Numbered from the stretch's first letter, positions 8,712 to 19,504 are shown. The stretch is 50,313 bases of DNA from Planctomycetaceae bacterium (GCA_015485495.1 WFTL01000097.1:1-50313); one strand, 5' to 3'. Numbers and translations are program-made. Notes: generated by a model from the letters alone, not told the origin.

Positions 8712-9007
8712 GTTGCGACATCCCTGCGCGAAACAGTTGCTCTGCAGACCCTGTCTGTTCTGACTTCAGAATCGCACATTGCTGCGAAACCGTCGAGACC
8801 GGAACTGCGGGATGCCGGCGGAGTATGTCTCTGCCACCCGCAGCCGGAGCAGGACGCGGGACACGCTTCTGTCGTTTTCATTCTCCCTGAAAATTGCCGC
8901 ACGTCGTTCGAACCGGCGGGTCGGGCGGTATCGAAAAGTGCGCGGTTTCGTCAGAATGCACTTCGTGTACGGTGACGTCTTCGTGATCTGTTCCGGGGAG
9001 CTGTCGG

Positions 9008-9859
9008 ATGCCTGTTCTGCGAGTCAACCAGGCCGATCTGTGGTACGAAGTTCACGGGCAGGGACCGGAAACGGTCGTCTTTGCCCACGGACTGCTGTGG
9101 AGCGGCCGGATGTTTCACCGTCAGGTGTCCGCGCTGCAGGATCGCTACCGCTGCATCACATTCGATTTTCGCGGCCAGGGACGCAGTGAAATCACGCGCA
9201 GCGGTTACGACATGGACACGCTGGCAGACGATGCGGCTGCCCTCATCGAACAGCTCGACCTGGCTCCGTGTCATTTCGCCGGGCTGTCGATGGGCGGGTT
9301 CGTGGGAATGCGTCTGGCTCTGCGCCGGCCGGAACTGCTGCGGTCGCTGATTCTCATGGACACATCGGCCGATCCGGAACCGGAAGAAAACATCGGCCGC
9401 TACAGACTGCTGAATCTGATTTCCCGCTGGCTGGGCATGGGGCTGGTTGCCGGACACGTGATGCCCATCATGTTCGGACAGAAATTTCTCAGCGATCCGC
9501 AGCGGGCTGAGGAACGAGCCGAATGGAGGCAGCGGCTGCTGAGCAATCGGAGGAAGGGAATTTCCCGGGCGGTTCGCGGCGTGATTTCGCGGGAAGGCAT
9601 TCAGGATCGCATCAGCGGCATCACCGTTCCGACTCTGATCATCGTCGGCGACCAGGATGTGGCCACGGTTCCGGAAAAATCCCGGCGCATGCACGAACGG
9701 ATTCCCGATTCCCGCCTGGTGATCATTCCGGGGGCCGGTCATACGTCGACGGTGGAAGAGCCCGAAGCTGTGACCGCGGCGATTGAGGAATTTCTTGGCA
9801 GTTTGTCCGGGAACGCCGCGGATGATGCGGACCGTGAAAATCCGGACGGCGGCTGCTAA
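9008..9859 (+). CDS. Alpha/beta-fold hydrolase
   Basis: A 283-residue alpha/beta hydrolase without a signal peptide. Visible are the oxyanion-hole region FAHGLLWSG, FDFRGQGRS, the nucleophile elbow GLSMGG with Ser94, an acidic residue in VGDQDVATVP and the catalytic His in GAGHTS close to the C-terminus. A good ribosome-binding site (GGGGAG) precedes the ATG. The start of the acyl-CoA ligase lies 61 bp downstream on the same strand, so the two are probably co-transcribed. The pairing suggests ester or thioester metabolism of a carboxylic acid that the ligase then activates, but the substrate cannot be told from sequence. Confidence 0.88.
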   Translation: MPVLRVNQADLWYEVHGQGPETVVFAHGLLWSGRMFHRQVSALQDRYRCITFDFRGQGRSEITRSGYDMDTLADDAAALIEQLDLAPCHFAGLSMGGFVGMRLALRRPELLRSLILMDTSADPEPEENIGRYRLLNLISRWLGMGLVAGHVMPIMFGQKFLSDPQRAEERAEWRQRLLSNRRKGISRAVRGVISREGIQDRISGITVPTLIIVGDQDVATVPEKSRRMHERIPDSRLVIIPGAGHTSTVEEPEAVTAAIEEFLGSLSGNAADDADRENPDGGC

Positions 9860-9920
9860 TCTGTCTTCGCGGCCGCCGGCCGGTCCATTCAGTTCGCAGT
9901 GATGAAGCGGGAGCGACAGG

Positions 9921-11576
9921 GTGCAGAACGAACCGTTCAATCTGGCACACATTCTGGAACACGCGGCCACGTTTCACGGAGACGTGGAGATCGTGACCCG
10001 TCAGGTGGACGACGGGTCGATTCGGCGATCCACCTATGGTGAAGCGGCCGACCGAACACGTCAGCTCGCCCGGGCTCTGCAGAAACTGGGCATTTCCCGG
10101 GGCGACCGCGTCGGCACAATGGGCTGGAACACGCAGCGGCACCTGGAAGCCTGGTACGCCGTGTCCGGACAGGGGGCCATCTGCCACACGATCAATCCGC
10201 GTCTGTTCGAAGATCAGATCGAATACATCATCAACCACGCTCAGGATCGTGTCATTCTTCTGGACGCTCCGTTCGTCCCGATGATGGAACGTCTTCAGGC
10301 CCGGCTGCCTTCGGTGGAGCAGTGGATCGTCCTGACCGATGCGGACCACCTGCCGGACGCCGATCTGCCCGGTGTCGTGGACAGCGAATCGCTGATCGCC
10401 GACGAACGGCCGGAATTCGACTGGCCGCGGCTGGACCATGAAACTCCCGCGGGACTCTGCTACACGTCCGGGACAACGGGAAATCCGAAGGGCGTTCTGT
10501 ACACGCACCGTTCCAATATGATTCATGCCTGGGCGGTGTGTTCGCGGGATGTCACGGGGATCGGCATGAGCGACACGGTGCTGATGGTGGTTCCCATGTT
10601 CCACGCCAACAGCTGGGGGCTGGCCTATGCCTGTCCGATGACCGGATCGAAGCTGGTGCTGCCGGGAGCCCGGCTGGACGGAGCGAGCATCTATGAACTT
10701 CTGGACGGCCAGCAGGTCACGTTTTCCGCTGCCGTGCCGACTGTCTGGAATATGCTTCTGACGCACCTGAAACAGAACGATCTCGGTCTGCCCCATCTCC
10801 GGGAGGTGCTCATCGGGGGGTCTGCCGTCCCGCGGCATCTCATCGAAACCTTCGACCGCGACTATGACGTGACGATCGTCCAGGGCTGGGGCATGACGGA
10901 ACTGAGTCCTCTGGGAACCACCTGCCGGCTGAAAGCCTGCATGAAGGACTGGCCGTGGGAAAAACAGGTCGACGTGCGGATGAAGCAGGGCATCCCCATT
11001 TACGGATGCGACCTGAAAATCGTCGACGACGACAACCGGGAACTGCCGCACGACGGCGAAACGGCAGGGCGACTGCTGGTCCGCGGTCCCTGGGTGATCA
11101 AACGCTATTACCGGGATGACACAGACGCGACCGATGCCGACGGCTGGTTCGACACCGGAGACATCGCCACGATCGATTCCTTCGGATACATGCAGATCAC
11201 GGACCGCGCCAAGGATCTGATCAAATCCGGAGGCGAATGGATCAGTTCCGTGGATCTGGAGAACGCCGCCATGGGACACGAACAGATCGAGATCGCGGCC
11301 GTCATTGGAGTGCACCATCCCCGCTGGGAAGAACGGCCGCTGCTGCTGGTGAAACCTGTGTCCGGAGCCGCTCTGACGCGGGATGAAGTCCTGGATTATC
11401 TGCGGGACAAAGTGGCAAAATGGTGGCTGCCGGACGATGTGCTGTTCGTCGATGAAATTCCTCTGACGGCGACGGGAAAAATCAGCAAGCTGCAGCTGCG
11501 AAAACAATACGGCGATTATGTCCTGCCGCAGCAGGAAACCGCTGTCGCAGACGCTCCCGATGCGAAAATGAAGTGA
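9921..11576 (+). CDS. Acyl-CoA ligase (AMP-forming), fatty-acid/methylthiopropionate-type
   Basis: A 551-residue member of the ANL superfamily, which forms acyl-AMP and then acyl-CoA. Motifs in order: [11 protein letters not shown] (181-191, phosphate loop), [37 protein letters not shown] (hinge) and the C-terminal lysine motif ATGKISK. Overall it resembles the medium/long-chain fatty-acyl and 3-(methylthio)propionyl-CoA ligase branch; substrate specificity is not certain. The start is the GTG at 9921 with GGGAGCGACAGG just upstream. It is last in a two-gene plus-strand unit and is followed by a symmetrical hairpin at 11686-11711. Confidence 0.9.
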   Translation: MQNEPFNLAHILEHAATFHGDVEIVTRQVDDGSIRRSTYGEAADRTRQLARALQKLGISRGDRVGTMGWNTQRHLEAWYAVSGQGAICHTINPRLFEDQIEYIINHAQDRVILLDAPFVPMMERLQARLPSVEQWIVLTDADHLPDADLPGVVDSESLIADERPEFDWPRLDHETPAGLCYTSGTTGNPKGVLYTHRSNMIHAWAVCSRDVTGIGMSDTVLMVVPMFHANSWGLAYACPMTGSKLVLPGARLDGASIYELLDGQQVTFSAAVPTVWNMLLTHLKQNDLGLPHLREVLIGGSAVPRHLIETFDRDYDVTIVQGWGMTELSPLGTTCRLKACMKDWPWEKQVDVRMKQGIPIYGCDLKIVDDDNRELPHDGETAGRLLVRGPWVIKRYYRDDTDATDADGWFDTGDIATIDSFGYMQITDRAKDLIKSGGEWISSVDLENAAMGHEQIEIAAVIGVHHPRWEERPLLLVKPVSGAALTRDEVLDYLRDKVAKWWLPDDVLFVDEIPLTATGKISKLQLRKQYGDYVLPQQETAVADAPDAKMK

Positions 11577-11685
11577 ACAGGACAGCTCCGGAAACCGGCC
11601 GGATACACGCCGGTTCCGCGGGCGTTGAGGTGACGTCACGGCTGTGCCGGCGAGACGTTCAGCCGGAGTTCCTGTTTCCGGATCT

Positions 11686-11711
11686 CGCTCAGAAAAAGAT
11701 CTTTCTGAGCG
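11686..11711. terminator. Bidirectional terminator between the acyl-CoA ligase and actF
   Basis: A perfect 10-bp inverted repeat, CGCTCAGAAA / TTTCTGAGCG, with a 6-nt loop sits between two convergent genes, about 110 bp after the ligase stop and 85 bp after the actF stop. The A/T-rich upper stem is symmetrical, so it can serve both directions. There is no long downstream T-run. Confidence 0.6.
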
Positions 11712-11796
11712 GCAGGTATGCCGGAATGAGTTCGCATCGTGTGTTTGGGGGACTGGAACGCACCGCACGCGGAATTCTGAACGGGATGCCGCACGT

Positions 11797-12963
11797 TCAG
11801 GCGTGGTATTGCAGGCTTTCGCTGAGATACGGGTCGTTGCGAGGGACTGTTTCGGAAGACAGGAACGCCCGCAGAAACAGCAGAACAGACAGGCTGCCCG
11901 CACACAGGATGGTCGCCGCTTCGGGGATCCCGAACACCGGCATATCACCGACCACAGGTGGAAAAATCATCACATACAGGTCGACCCAGCGGCCCAGCAG
12001 CACGACAACGGCCACTTTCAGCATGACACGTTCGCTGCGTTTGCAGGACCGTGGCAGCAGCACGAAGAACGGGACCAGCCAGTTCAGCACAATGCTGCTG
12101 AGCACAATCGGCCCCCAGGGGCCATGCGTGCGGCGAATGAAATAAGCCGTCTCTTCGGGAATGTTCGAATACCAGATGAGCATGTACTGGCTGAACCAGA
12201 TGTACATCCAGAAACAACTGAAGCCGATCAGCAGCCTGCCCAGATCGTGAAGATGGTCGTCGCGAAACACGCCGCGCAGCGGTCCCCGCTGCCGCAGGAC
12301 AATGCAGGCAATGATCATCACCGCCAGAGCAGCCGTGATCAGCCCGGAAAACTGGTACACGCCCCAGATGGTGCTGAACCACATCGGTTCCAGTGCCATG
12401 ATCCAGTCCACACCGGCTGCAGAAATTGTCATGGCGAACACTGCCAGAAACACGGCTGAGACAGCGGTGTTCACGGGCCGACCGGACGGTTCGGGTCGTG
12501 TGTCCTGCCGCTGCGAATTTCGAACCAGAGTCCGGGCGAAGACGGTCCACAGCAGGACGATGCCGACCGCTCGAGCAGCAAAAAACGGCGGGGACAGCCA
12601 CATTTCTTTGAACCAGAATGTTCCGGGGCCGTGTTCACCGTGATGATGCCATGCGTACTCCGGCAGCCGCGCTGCCAGCACGGCAAGCAGCACGATGCCG
12701 GCTGACGGCAGCACTCCCGTCATTGCTTCAGGAACCCGGCGAAATGCCGCATTCCAGCCGGCGCCGCAGACGTTCGTCAGTGCAAGGAACACGGCAGCAC
12801 CCGTGCCGACGGTGATCAGGTAATAGGCTGCCAGCAAAAGATTCGACCAGACGCGACCCGGTACAGCGACAGCGCATGCGGCAAGCAGCAGTGCTGAAAT
12901 CACAGCCGTGGCAGCGGCTTTCCGTGTGATGCTGCTCAAAACAGCGTGGGGTGCTGCAGTCAT
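11797..12963 (-). CDS. actF: Alternative complex III subunit ActF (quinone-binding-type membrane subunit)
   Basis: A polytopic membrane protein of 388 residues with about ten hydrophobic spans, matching the ActF subunit of alternative complex III (quinol:cytochrome c/acceptor oxidoreductase). Recognisable stretches are GVDWIMALEPMWFSTIWGVYQ and FWMYIWFSQYMLIWYSNIPEE. ActF is related to ActC but lies at the opposite end of the membrane module; whether it takes part in proton movement is debated in the literature. Its ATG overlaps the actE stop codon (ATGA), indicating translational coupling. It is the last gene of the respiratory block. In many bacteria cytochrome oxidase genes follow actF; here a terminator hairpin and a convergent gene follow instead. 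Confidence 0.92.
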   Translation of the reverse strand: MTAAPHAVLSSITRKAAATAVISALLLAACAVAVPGRVWSNLLLAAYYLITVGTGAAVFLALTNVCGAGWNAAFRRVPEAMTGVLPSAGIVLLAVLAARLPEYAWHHHGEHGPGTFWFKEMWLSPPFFAARAVGIVLLWTVFARTLVRNSQRQDTRPEPSGRPVNTAVSAVFLAVFAMTISAAGVDWIMALEPMWFSTIWGVYQFSGLITAALAVMIIACIVLRQRGPLRGVFRDDHLHDLGRLLIGFSCFWMYIWFSQYMLIWYSNIPEETAYFIRRTHGPWGPIVLSSIVLNWLVPFFVLLPRSCKRSERVMLKVAVVVLLGRWVDLYVMIFPPVVGDMPVFGIPEAATILCAGSLSVLLFLRAFLSSETVPRNDPYLSESLQYHA

Positions 12964-13769
12964 TTCGCTTCCTCCTGCCCGGCGCGTGAACCCGGTGAAT
13001 CCGCTGGTTCCGCGGTCGGCGTTTCGGCTGTTGCGGGAGCTGTTGTGTCTGCGGCGTTCTTCTGCATAGCGCGCACGAAATTGATGACGTCCCAGCGGCG
13101 GTCCCGTGTGAGCTGAGCGGCCATGGGGGGCATGCTGCCCTGGCCGTACGTGAGAATGTGGAACAGCTGCCCGTCCTTCATCTGTGCTGACCGGCCCGTC
13201 GTCAAAGGCGGAGGCGGCGGGAATCCTCGCTTTGCCACCGGTCCGTCACCGGCGCCGGTCGGTCCGTGACAACTGATGCAGAACACCCGGTAAATCTCGC
13301 GGCCCCGACTGAGCGAATCGCTGATTCGTTTCTGAGCAGCCTTCCTTCTCGCTTCCTGTTCGGACTGTCCTCTGTCGTGTTCCGGATTCTCGGCGCCCAG
13401 GCCGGATTCGGCCGGGGGGGCGTCGGGCGTCGGTTCGGCGATGGAAACGTCTGCCTGGATCTGAAGGAGCGCGAAATCGTCCGCATACGGGTTCGACAGC
13501 TGCTCACCAGCCCGAAGGGCATCTTCTTTGGTCGGCGCAAAATGCAGGGGCAGTGTGCCTCGGGCAATCGTTCCGGGAACGGGAGTCTGAAGTGTGCGAT
13601 GGTTGGCGAAATTCGGATTCTGCGAGAACGCGTCGTAGGCCGGCGAGCGCTTCATTTCCGGGAGGAATTCGTAGTTCGGCCGTGTCAGGTCGACGTTGAT
13701 TCCGGCAGCCAGACCGGCGGTGATCAGCAGGGCGACGGCCAGCACCACATTGGTACGGGAGAAGGTCAC
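12960..13769 (-). CDS. actE: Alternative complex III subunit ActE (monoheme cytochrome c)
   Basis: A 269-residue protein with an N-terminal hydrophobic segment (residues 8-24) and one class I heme-c site, CISCH at 164-168, followed by GPTGAGDG; GSMPPMA further on supplies a likely Met axial ligand. In alternative complex III ActE carries electrons in the periplasm from the ActA/ActB side toward the acceptor. The early stretch PNYEFLPEMKRSPAYDAF is typical of ActE. Between residues about 105 and 150 there is a low-complexity acidic/Pro-rich linker, and the C-terminus is a Thr/Pro/Ala-rich tail. It overlaps actD upstream and actF downstream by 4 nt each. Confidence 0.92.
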   Translation of the reverse strand: MTFSRTNVVLAVALLITAGLAAGINVDLTRPNYEFLPEMKRSPAYDAFSQNPNFANHRTLQTPVPGTIARGTLPLHFAPTKEDALRAGEQLSNPYADDFALLQIQADVSIAEPTPDAPPAESGLGAENPEHDRGQSEQEARRKAAQKRISDSLSRGREIYRVFCISCHGPTGAGDGPVAKRGFPPPPPLTTGRSAQMKDGQLFHILTYGQGSMPPMAAQLTRDRRWDVINFVRAMQKNAADTTAPATAETPTAEPADSPGSRAGQEEAK

Positions 13770-14323
13770 GACGACAGCCTCCTCTGACGGAACCAGGTTC
13801 TGTCTGTGATGACGCGTTCCTCGGTTTCCACGACGTCGAATCCTTCCAGCATTTCTCTGACACGATCGGCATCGAATGCGGCGTCCGTTTCATCGATGAC
13901 CAGCACGAATCGATCATCCGTTGTTCGCGGGGCCACGGTCCGGGCTGTTTTGCCAGGAAACAGACGGCTCACGCCGAACAGAGCGAACACGGAACCGAAT
14001 CCGGCCAGCAGCACAGCCGCCTCGAACGCGACCGGTATGTCGGACGGCAGCGAATTCCACGGTTTGCCCCCCACGTTGACCGGCCAGGAAATCGACGCGG
14101 TCCAGTGTTCAAACCACAGCATTCCCAGGGCTCCGGTCATTCCACACACGAAACAGACCCAGGTGAGCCGGGACGGCCGAAGCCCCATGGCTCGTTCCAG
14201 CCCGTGGACCGCATACGGCGTGAACACATCGACGATGCGCAGGCCGGTCCGGCGAGCGGCCGTTGTGGCACCGATCAGGTCGTCCTCATGTTCAAAAGTT
14301 GCGAGCAGCAATCGGTGGCTCAT
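13766..14323 (-). CDS. actD: Alternative complex III subunit ActD (DUF3341)
   Basis: A 185-residue protein with a soluble N-terminal part (FEHEDDLIGATTAARRTG, then VDVFTPYAVHGLE) and two hydrophobic helices (about residues 58-75 and 97-120), as in the DUF3341 family. ActD is a structural subunit that packs against ActC and carries no cofactor. A soluble C-terminal extension of about 60 residues, with TDDRFVLVIDETDAAFD, follows the second helix. It starts 33 bp after the actC stop and overlaps the actE start by 4 nt. Confidence 0.9.
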   Translation of the reverse strand: MSHRLLLATFEHEDDLIGATTAARRTGLRIVDVFTPYAVHGLERAMGLRPSRLTWVCFVCGMTGALGMLWFEHWTASISWPVNVGGKPWNSLPSDIPVAFEAAVLLAGFGSVFALFGVSRLFPGKTARTVAPRTTDDRFVLVIDETDAAFDADRVREMLEGFDVVETEERVITDRTWFRQRRLSS

Positions 14324-14356
14324 GATGACAGTTCCAGGTTGTCGTCAGTCCGTCGG

Positions 14357-15799
14357 TCAGGAGACTCCGGCCGGTTTGGCTGTTTCTGCTGCGACGGTGC
14401 CTGGTGCGACAGCGGACGATTGTGCGTCCACACGCCGCATGGCCGGCCGTTTCTTCAGGCCGGCGGCACCTTTCACTTCTGCAATGGCGATGGCCGGGGC
14501 GATTCGACAGAAGATCAGGAAGCACGTAAAGAACAGACCGAAGCTCCCCACGAATGTGGCGATTTCGATCGAAGTCGGGATGTAATGCGCCCAGCTGGAT
14601 GGCAGAAAATCACGGTGCAGGCTCGTGACGATGATTACGAACCGTTCGAACCACATGCCCACATTCACCAGAATCGCAATCATGAACACCAGCGGCAGCG
14701 AACGCCGAACAGACCGAAACCACAGCAACTGCGGCACGACCACATTGCAGGTGACCATCGTCCAGTAGGCCCCGCTCAGCGGCCCCAGTGCGCGGTTTTT
14801 GAAAACAAACTGTTCATACGGGTTGCCGCTGTACGCGGCCATGAAGAATTCCGTGCCGTATGCAAACCCCACGATACAGCCCATCGACAGCATCAGCAGA
14901 CTCATCCGTTCAATGTGTGTCAGGGTGACGTAATCTTCCAGGTGCATCACTCTGCGAGCGATGAGCATCAGCGTCAGCACCATGGCCAGTCCGCTGAAGA
15001 TCGCACCGGCCACGAAATAAGGCGGAAAGATGGTTGTGTGCCAGCCGGGAATGACGGATGTCGCGAAATCCATACTCACGATGGTGTGTACGGAAAACAC
15101 GAGTGGCGTTGCCAGACCGGCCAGCAGCATGTAGACCGTTTCATACCGGTGCCATGTGCGGGCGGAACCGTCCCAGCCGAGCGACAGGATCGATGTCACG
15201 CGTCTGCGCAGTCCTGGCTGCGAACGATCGCGTACGGTCGCCAGATCGGGAATCAGGCCGACGTACCAGAACACCGCCGAAATCAGCAGGTAGGTCGAAA
15301 TGGCGAAGACGTCCCACAAAAGGGGGGACCGGAAATTGACCCAGAGCGGGCCGCGGGTGTTGGGATAGGGCAGGGTCCAGTAGGCCAGCCAGGTGCGTCC
15401 CATGTGGATCAGCGGAAAGATTCCGGCGCACATGACGGCAAACAAAGTCATGGCTTCGGCCGATCGGTTGACCGCCGTTCGCCATTTCTGACGGAACAGG
15501 AACAGCACGGCCGAAATGAGTGTGCCGGCGTGTCCGATTCCCACCCAGAAGACGAAGTTGGTGATGTCGAAACCCCACCCGACCGTTCGATTCAGGCCCC
15601 ATGTGCCGATGCCTGTGACGAGCTGGTACCACACCGCAGCCACCCCCACTGTCAGTGCCGCTGCCGATACCAGAAACGCAGCCCACCACAGTCCGGTCGG
15701 CTTTCGTTCCATGGGAACGCAGATGTCGCGGGTGATGTCGCTGAGTGATTTATCGCCCGTGATCAGTGGCGGCCTGAGCGGTGCGTCGGCATCAGACAT
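14357..15799 (-). CDS. actC: Alternative complex III subunit ActC (NrfD-like quinone-binding membrane subunit)
   Basis: A 480-residue integral membrane protein of the NrfD/PsrC family with about ten spans. In alternative complex III ActC holds the quinol site next to the Fe-S domain of ActB. Typical stretches are [24 protein letters not shown] near the N-terminus, [33 protein letters not shown] and [12 protein letters not shown]. The start is the ATG at 15799 with GGGAGGTGAGC just upstream; it overlaps the last 8 nt of actB. The ATG at 15829 would add ten residues inside actB and lacks this site. The C-terminal 30 residues after the last helix are Ala-rich and cytoplasmic or poorly ordered. 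Confidence 0.93.
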   Translation of the reverse strand: MSDADAPLRPPLITGDKSLSDITRDICVPMERKPTGLWWAAFLVSAAALTVGVAAVWYQLVTGIGTWGLNRTVGWGFDITNFVFWVGIGHAGTLISAVLFLFRQKWRTAVNRSAEAMTLFAVMCAGIFPLIHMGRTWLAYWTLPYPNTRGPLWVNFRSPLLWDVFAISTYLLISAVFWYVGLIPDLATVRDRSQPGLRRRVTSILSLGWDGSARTWHRYETVYMLLAGLATPLVFSVHTIVSMDFATSVIPGWHTTIFPPYFVAGAIFSGLAMVLTLMLIARRVMHLEDYVTLTHIERMSLLMLSMGCIVGFAYGTEFFMAAYSGNPYEQFVFKNRALGPLSGAYWTMVTCNVVVPQLLWFRSVRRSLPLVFMIAILVNVGMWFERFVIIVTSLHRDFLPSSWAHYIPTSIEIATFVGSFGLFFTCFLIFCRIAPAIAIAEVKGAAGLKKRPAMRRVDAQSSAVAPGTVAAETAKPAGVS

Positions 15800-18700
15800 G
15801 CTCACCTCCCTCGTGCTGTTCTTCCTCACGATTCCTCACCATGCGCAGGTACGACACCGAAGGCCGAAAGTTGAATTCTTCGAGAACACCGTATCGGCGC
15901 GGACTGTTCAGTGCGGAAGATACGGCACTGTTCGGGTCATTCATGTCACCAAAGACGATGGCCTGAGCGGGACACGACTGCTGACAGGCCGTCTGAATGT
16001 CTCCGTCGAGCAGCGGTGCCCCCCGCCGCTTCGCATCGATCCGTGCTTCTTCGATGCGCTGGACGCACATCGAACATTTTTCCATCACGCCGCGCGAACG
16101 CACGGTGACATCGGGATTGAGCGCCAGATTCTGCAGTTCGTCTTCGTGCGGATATTCGAACCAGTTGAAGCGTCGCACCTTGTACGGACAGTTGTTCGCA
16201 CAGTAGCGCGTGCCCACGCATCGGTTGTAAGCCTGCACGTTGAGTCCCTCCTGGCTGTGAACCGTGGCAAGGACCGGACAGACGGTTTCGCAGGGTGCGT
16301 TGTCGCAGTGCTGGCACATCATGGGCTGATGCCCGACATCCACCTCATCGCCGGTTCCCGAGTAGTACCGGTCGATTCGAATCCAGTGCATTTCCCGCTG
16401 GCGGCGTACTTCGTCTTTTCCCACCACAGGCACATTGTTTTCCGACTGACAGGCGATCAGGCAGGCCGAACATCCCGTGCATGCATTCAGGTCGATCACC
16501 ATGCCCCAGGCATGGCCGGTTTTCGGATGATCTTCGGGCCACAGCTGAACATCGGACTGATGGTGCGATTCGGGAGAACCTGCAGATGGATCACGGGCAA
16601 ACGCAGCCAGGGTTGTCGACTGGATCGGCTCACGCATTTCCGCGCCATAAGGAGCCACCCGTGGAGGCACTTCCAGCCAGTGATGCTCCTGTGTTGACGC
16701 CAGCTCGTGACGCCGCCCGGTTTTTCGCAGTCGGATTCCGTTTCGGGCGTACCGCAGTGTTCCGTCGCGCGCTTCGATGAAACCGGCGGCGTTCTCTCCA
16801 ATGACGCCACCTTCGGAAACAGTGGGTTCCGCACCAATCCACCGAGGCCCCACGCCGGCGAAACGGTCGGTCCCCCTGACACCGTAGGCCAGCGCCACAG
16901 CCAGAACGCGATCGTGCTGGCCGGGCTGGATCAGCGCCGGCAGTTCGAGAGTATCTCCCGTTTCCGATTCCAGAATCACGACGTCGCCGTCGTGGAGTTC
17001 CAGTCTGCCGGCAGCAGCAGGGGAAACGCACACATAGTTGTCCCAGGTGACTTTCGTGATCGGATCGGGCAGTTCCTGCAGCCAGGGATTGTGTGCATGC
17101 CGACTGTCGGTGAGACCGACTTTCGAATACAGCGACAGGCAGTACTCGTCGTCGCTTACGGTCGCATCGACCTCGACAACAGCCGCCGCATTGAAATCAC
17201 CGGGCGTTTCCGTCGTCGGTTCGACCTCAGCGAATCCGTCATGGACCGCCTGGTCCCAGAAGTCCTGGAACGATTCTGCGCTGCTTCGCGGAAAAACATC
17301 TGTTTCCCAGAATGAGCGGACAATGTCGCCGGCGGATCGGCTGCCGCCGCTCCATCGTTCAAGGCTTTCGAGAATCGATCGCGTTTCTCCCAGCGGTGCG
17401 AGCAGTGGCTGAAAAAGGCTGATGATTCCGGAAACCGGTTCGGCATCCGCCCAGGATTCCAGCGGGTGATGATCGGGACACACGAAGTGTGCAAGAGAGC
17501 TGAAATCATCGAGGCGTTCGGAGAAACTGACCACCAGGCGCACGTTTTCAATCGCTTCAGCCAGACTCCGGCGTTCCGGAAGATTGTGAGTGAAATCCGT
17601 GCCCGCAACGAACAGGGCGCTGACCCGGCCCTGTTTCAGGTCGTCGAGCAGCCGAAGAACCTCTCGGTCATTCCCCTGTCGCTGCCGGCCTGGCCGTTCC
17701 AGGTCGATCGTCGATCCGTAGTTTCCCAGGTGGTGATTGATGGAATTCACCAGCGTCTGAACGGCAACGTCCTGGCTGTCGCAAAGAACGATGCTTCGTC
17801 CGCGGGCTTCCCACAGCCGATCGGCCAGTTCCTGCAGATCTCGATCCGGAAGCGGTGCACTGCCGGCAGCGGCATCGGGCGGGGAACCGACGGCCATTGA
17901 CCGAATCCTGCCGTGCAGATGACGGAGGACCGATGCATACTCGTCCGGAGCCAGACGGATTCGCCGATCCGCATTGCTGCCGGTCAGAGACATCCGGCCT
18001 TCCAGCTGGACGTGCCAGGACATCGTCGGGCGATCCGGTGCGGGAGCCCGGCGCGATCGCCACGCGGCTGTGAATTCAACCGGAGAAATCCACGTGCCCA
18101 GGAAGTCGGCACCGAACGCCACAATGACATCCGCCCTGGCAAGTCGGAAATGCGGCAGCACACGTACCCCGTGAGTTCTTTCATGAGCGTCCGGAATCGC
18201 CGAACAGCTGACCGCATCGAACATGACATGCCGACCGTCCGGAAACCGACTGAGGAATCGGTCGATCGATGCTTTGAGCGTGGGACTGGTGATGGTCGGC
18301 GTGACGAAGCGGACGGCACCGTCACTCAGTCCGGGCTGCTGAAGGGTCTGCAGAATGAGCCGGTCGATTTCCTCCCAGTCCGACTGTTCACCACGATGCA
18401 GTGGATGCCGCAGGCGATGAGTGTCGTACAGGCCGAGAGGGAGCGCCTGGCCGATGGCGCACAGCCCGCCGGCCGAAAGAGGATGCTCCGGCATGCCTTC
18501 CATCTTCAGCGGTCGGCCGTCGCGCACCCGGGCGAGAAGCCCGCAGCCTGCCGAACAGCCGGGGCATGTGGTGGCGTATGTCAGCGACCGCCCGGGGATG
18601 ACACCTTCCGGCTGGACGGCAAACGGCAGTGCAGTTTCGGTCGGGGTCCGGCCGCAGCCCTGCAGTGCCGCCAGCGACACGGCGAATCCGGCCGCTTCCA

Positions 18701-18818
18701 GAAACCGACGCCGGCTGACAGAAAACAGTTCGTCGGCCGGCGGAGCGGAATCCGGTTCAGGGACTGTGTGCCGCCGGAGACGACGGTCGGGCGATGGCTG
18801 TCCGGAAATCTGATTCAT
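15792..18818 (-). CDS. actB: Alternative complex III subunit ActB (molybdopterin-like plus four-cluster ferredoxin domains)
   Basis: A 1008-residue periplasmic subunit. The N-terminus carries a Tat-type signal ([11 protein letters not shown], residues 35-45) ending near a Cys (LQGCG) that could be lipidated. The first two thirds are a DMSO-reductase-like domain, which in characterised complexes has lost molybdopterin. The last third has four Fe-S motifs: [37 protein letters not shown], and CSMCVQR with CQQSCP. In known structures this domain passes electrons from the ActC quinol site to the hemes. Here the N-terminal domain also retains Cys85, Cys88, Cys92 and Cys120 (C-x2-C-x3-C-x27-C), the usual cluster motif of active relatives. 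I chose the ATG at 18818, 10 bp after actA; the ATG at 18863 lies inside actA. Confidence 0.93.
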   Translation of the reverse strand: MNQISGQPSPDRRLRRHTVPEPDSAPPADELFSVSRRRFLEAAGFAVSLAALQGCGRTPTETALPFAVQPEGVIPGRSLTYATTCPGCSAGCGLLARVRDGRPLKMEGMPEHPLSAGGLCAIGQALPLGLYDTHRLRHPLHRGEQSDWEEIDRLILQTLQQPGLSDGAVRFVTPTITSPTLKASIDRFLSRFPDGRHVMFDAVSCSAIPDAHERTHGVRVLPHFRLARADVIVAFGADFLGTWISPVEFTAAWRSRRAPAPDRPTMSWHVQLEGRMSLTGSNADRRIRLAPDEYASVLRHLHGRIRSMAVGSPPDAAAGSAPLPDRDLQELADRLWEARGRSIVLCDSQDVAVQTLVNSINHHLGNYGSTIDLERPGRQRQGNDREVLRLLDDLKQGRVSALFVAGTDFTHNLPERRSLAEAIENVRLVVSFSERLDDFSSLAHFVCPDHHPLESWADAEPVSGIISLFQPLLAPLGETRSILESLERWSGGSRSAGDIVRSFWETDVFPRSSAESFQDFWDQAVHDGFAEVEPTTETPGDFNAAAVVEVDATVSDDEYCLSLYSKVGLTDSRHAHNPWLQELPDPITKVTWDNYVCVSPAAAGRLELHDGDVVILESETGDTLELPALIQPGQHDRVLAVALAYGVRGTDRFAGVGPRWIGAEPTVSEGGVIGENAAGFIEARDGTLRYARNGIRLRKTGRRHELASTQEHHWLEVPPRVAPYGAEMREPIQSTTLAAFARDPSAGSPESHHQSDVQLWPEDHPKTGHAWGMVIDLNACTGCSACLIACQSENNVPVVGKDEVRRQREMHWIRIDRYYSGTGDEVDVGHQPMMCQHCDNAPCETVCPVLATVHSQEGLNVQAYNRCVGTRYCANNCPYKVRRFNWFEYPHEDELQNLALNPDVTVRSRGVMEKCSMCVQRIEEARIDAKRRGAPLLDGDIQTACQQSCPAQAIVFGDMNDPNSAVSSALNSPRRYGVLEEFNFRPSVSYLRMVRNREEEQHEGGEHV

Positions 18819-18828
18819 GGCGTCTGTT

Positions 18829-19482
18829 CTAAAAATGGCAGACGGCACAGTCCGTCGATGCACGGACGGCCCGGCCGTTGATTCCGTTTTCCGTCGATTC
18901 GCGATGACAGTTCACGCACCATCCCATCGACAGGGGCTCGAACTGACGGAGACGCTCCATCGATTCGACCGGACCGTGACATTTCTGACAGGTGACTCCG
19001 GCCGTCACATGCGCGCTGTGATCGAAATAGACGTAATCCGGAAGATTGTGAACGCGTACCCAGGGAATGGACGTCGACAGGGAATCGGACACAGGCTGCT
19101 GTGGATCCGTCAGACCCAGCGAGTCGTACAGTTTCTGCAGCTCGTCAGAAACAATGGCCTTCGGCTTTCGCTTTTCCTTATCTGCCTGCGTGAGTTCGTC
19201 CTGCATGACATCGAAGGAGGCTGTCACGAATCGGTGGCATTTCATGCAGACATCGGTCGAGGGAATGCCCGCATGGCGGCCGTGTTCAGCAGCGGTATGA
19301 CAGAACCGGCAGTCGAGCCCCAGTTCTCCCGCATGCAGCCGATGCGAATATTCGATCGGCTGAGGAGGCGCATAGCCCTGCTGGTTGTCCGGCAGGCGCC
19401 AGGCGCTCATTCCGGATATCAGGACGATCAGACTGAAGGACAGTCCGACCAGCAGGATGATGTTGAGAACAGTTCGGTGCAT
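18829..19482 (-). CDS. actA: Alternative complex III subunit ActA (pentaheme cytochrome c)
   Basis: A 217-residue membrane-anchored cytochrome with five CxxCH heme sites: CRFCH 58-62, CMKCH 79-83, CQKCH 165-169, CVNCH 189-193 and CAVCH 212-216. One uncleaved-looking hydrophobic helix (residues 6-27) anchors it, with the hemes in the periplasm. This is the standard layout of ActA, the electron-exit subunit of alternative complex III. A strong GGAGG ribosome-binding site precedes the ATG. It begins only 22 bp after the second narK gene, which is the physical link between the nitrate and complex III gene sets. The last heme motif ends one residue before the C-terminus. Confidence 0.93.
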   Translation of the reverse strand: MHRTVLNIILLVGLSFSLIVLISGMSAWRLPDNQQGYAPPQPIEYSHRLHAGELGLDCRFCHTAAEHGRHAGIPSTDVCMKCHRFVTASFDVMQDELTQADKEKRKPKAIVSDELQKLYDSLGLTDPQQPVSDSLSTSIPWVRVHNLPDYVYFDHSAHVTAGVTCQKCHGPVESMERLRQFEPLSMGWCVNCHRESTENGINGRAVRASTDCAVCHF

Positions 19483-19504
19483 GAGACGTCGTCTGCCTCC
19501 GCAG

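Noticed and set aside
8880-8930. GTTCGAACC resembling a tRNA T-loop
   Set aside because: The flanking bases do not form a T-stem and no anticodon or acceptor arm is present.
9723-11948. 741-codon open frame on the minus strand
   Set aside because: It is antisense to the acyl-CoA ligase, which has all family motifs; the translation is rich in Arg, His, Pro and Gln with no recognisable domain. Long antisense frames are expected from the GC-rich codon bias.
14105-15748. 547-codon open frame on the plus strand
   Set aside because: It is antisense to actC and part of actD; composition is shadow-like.
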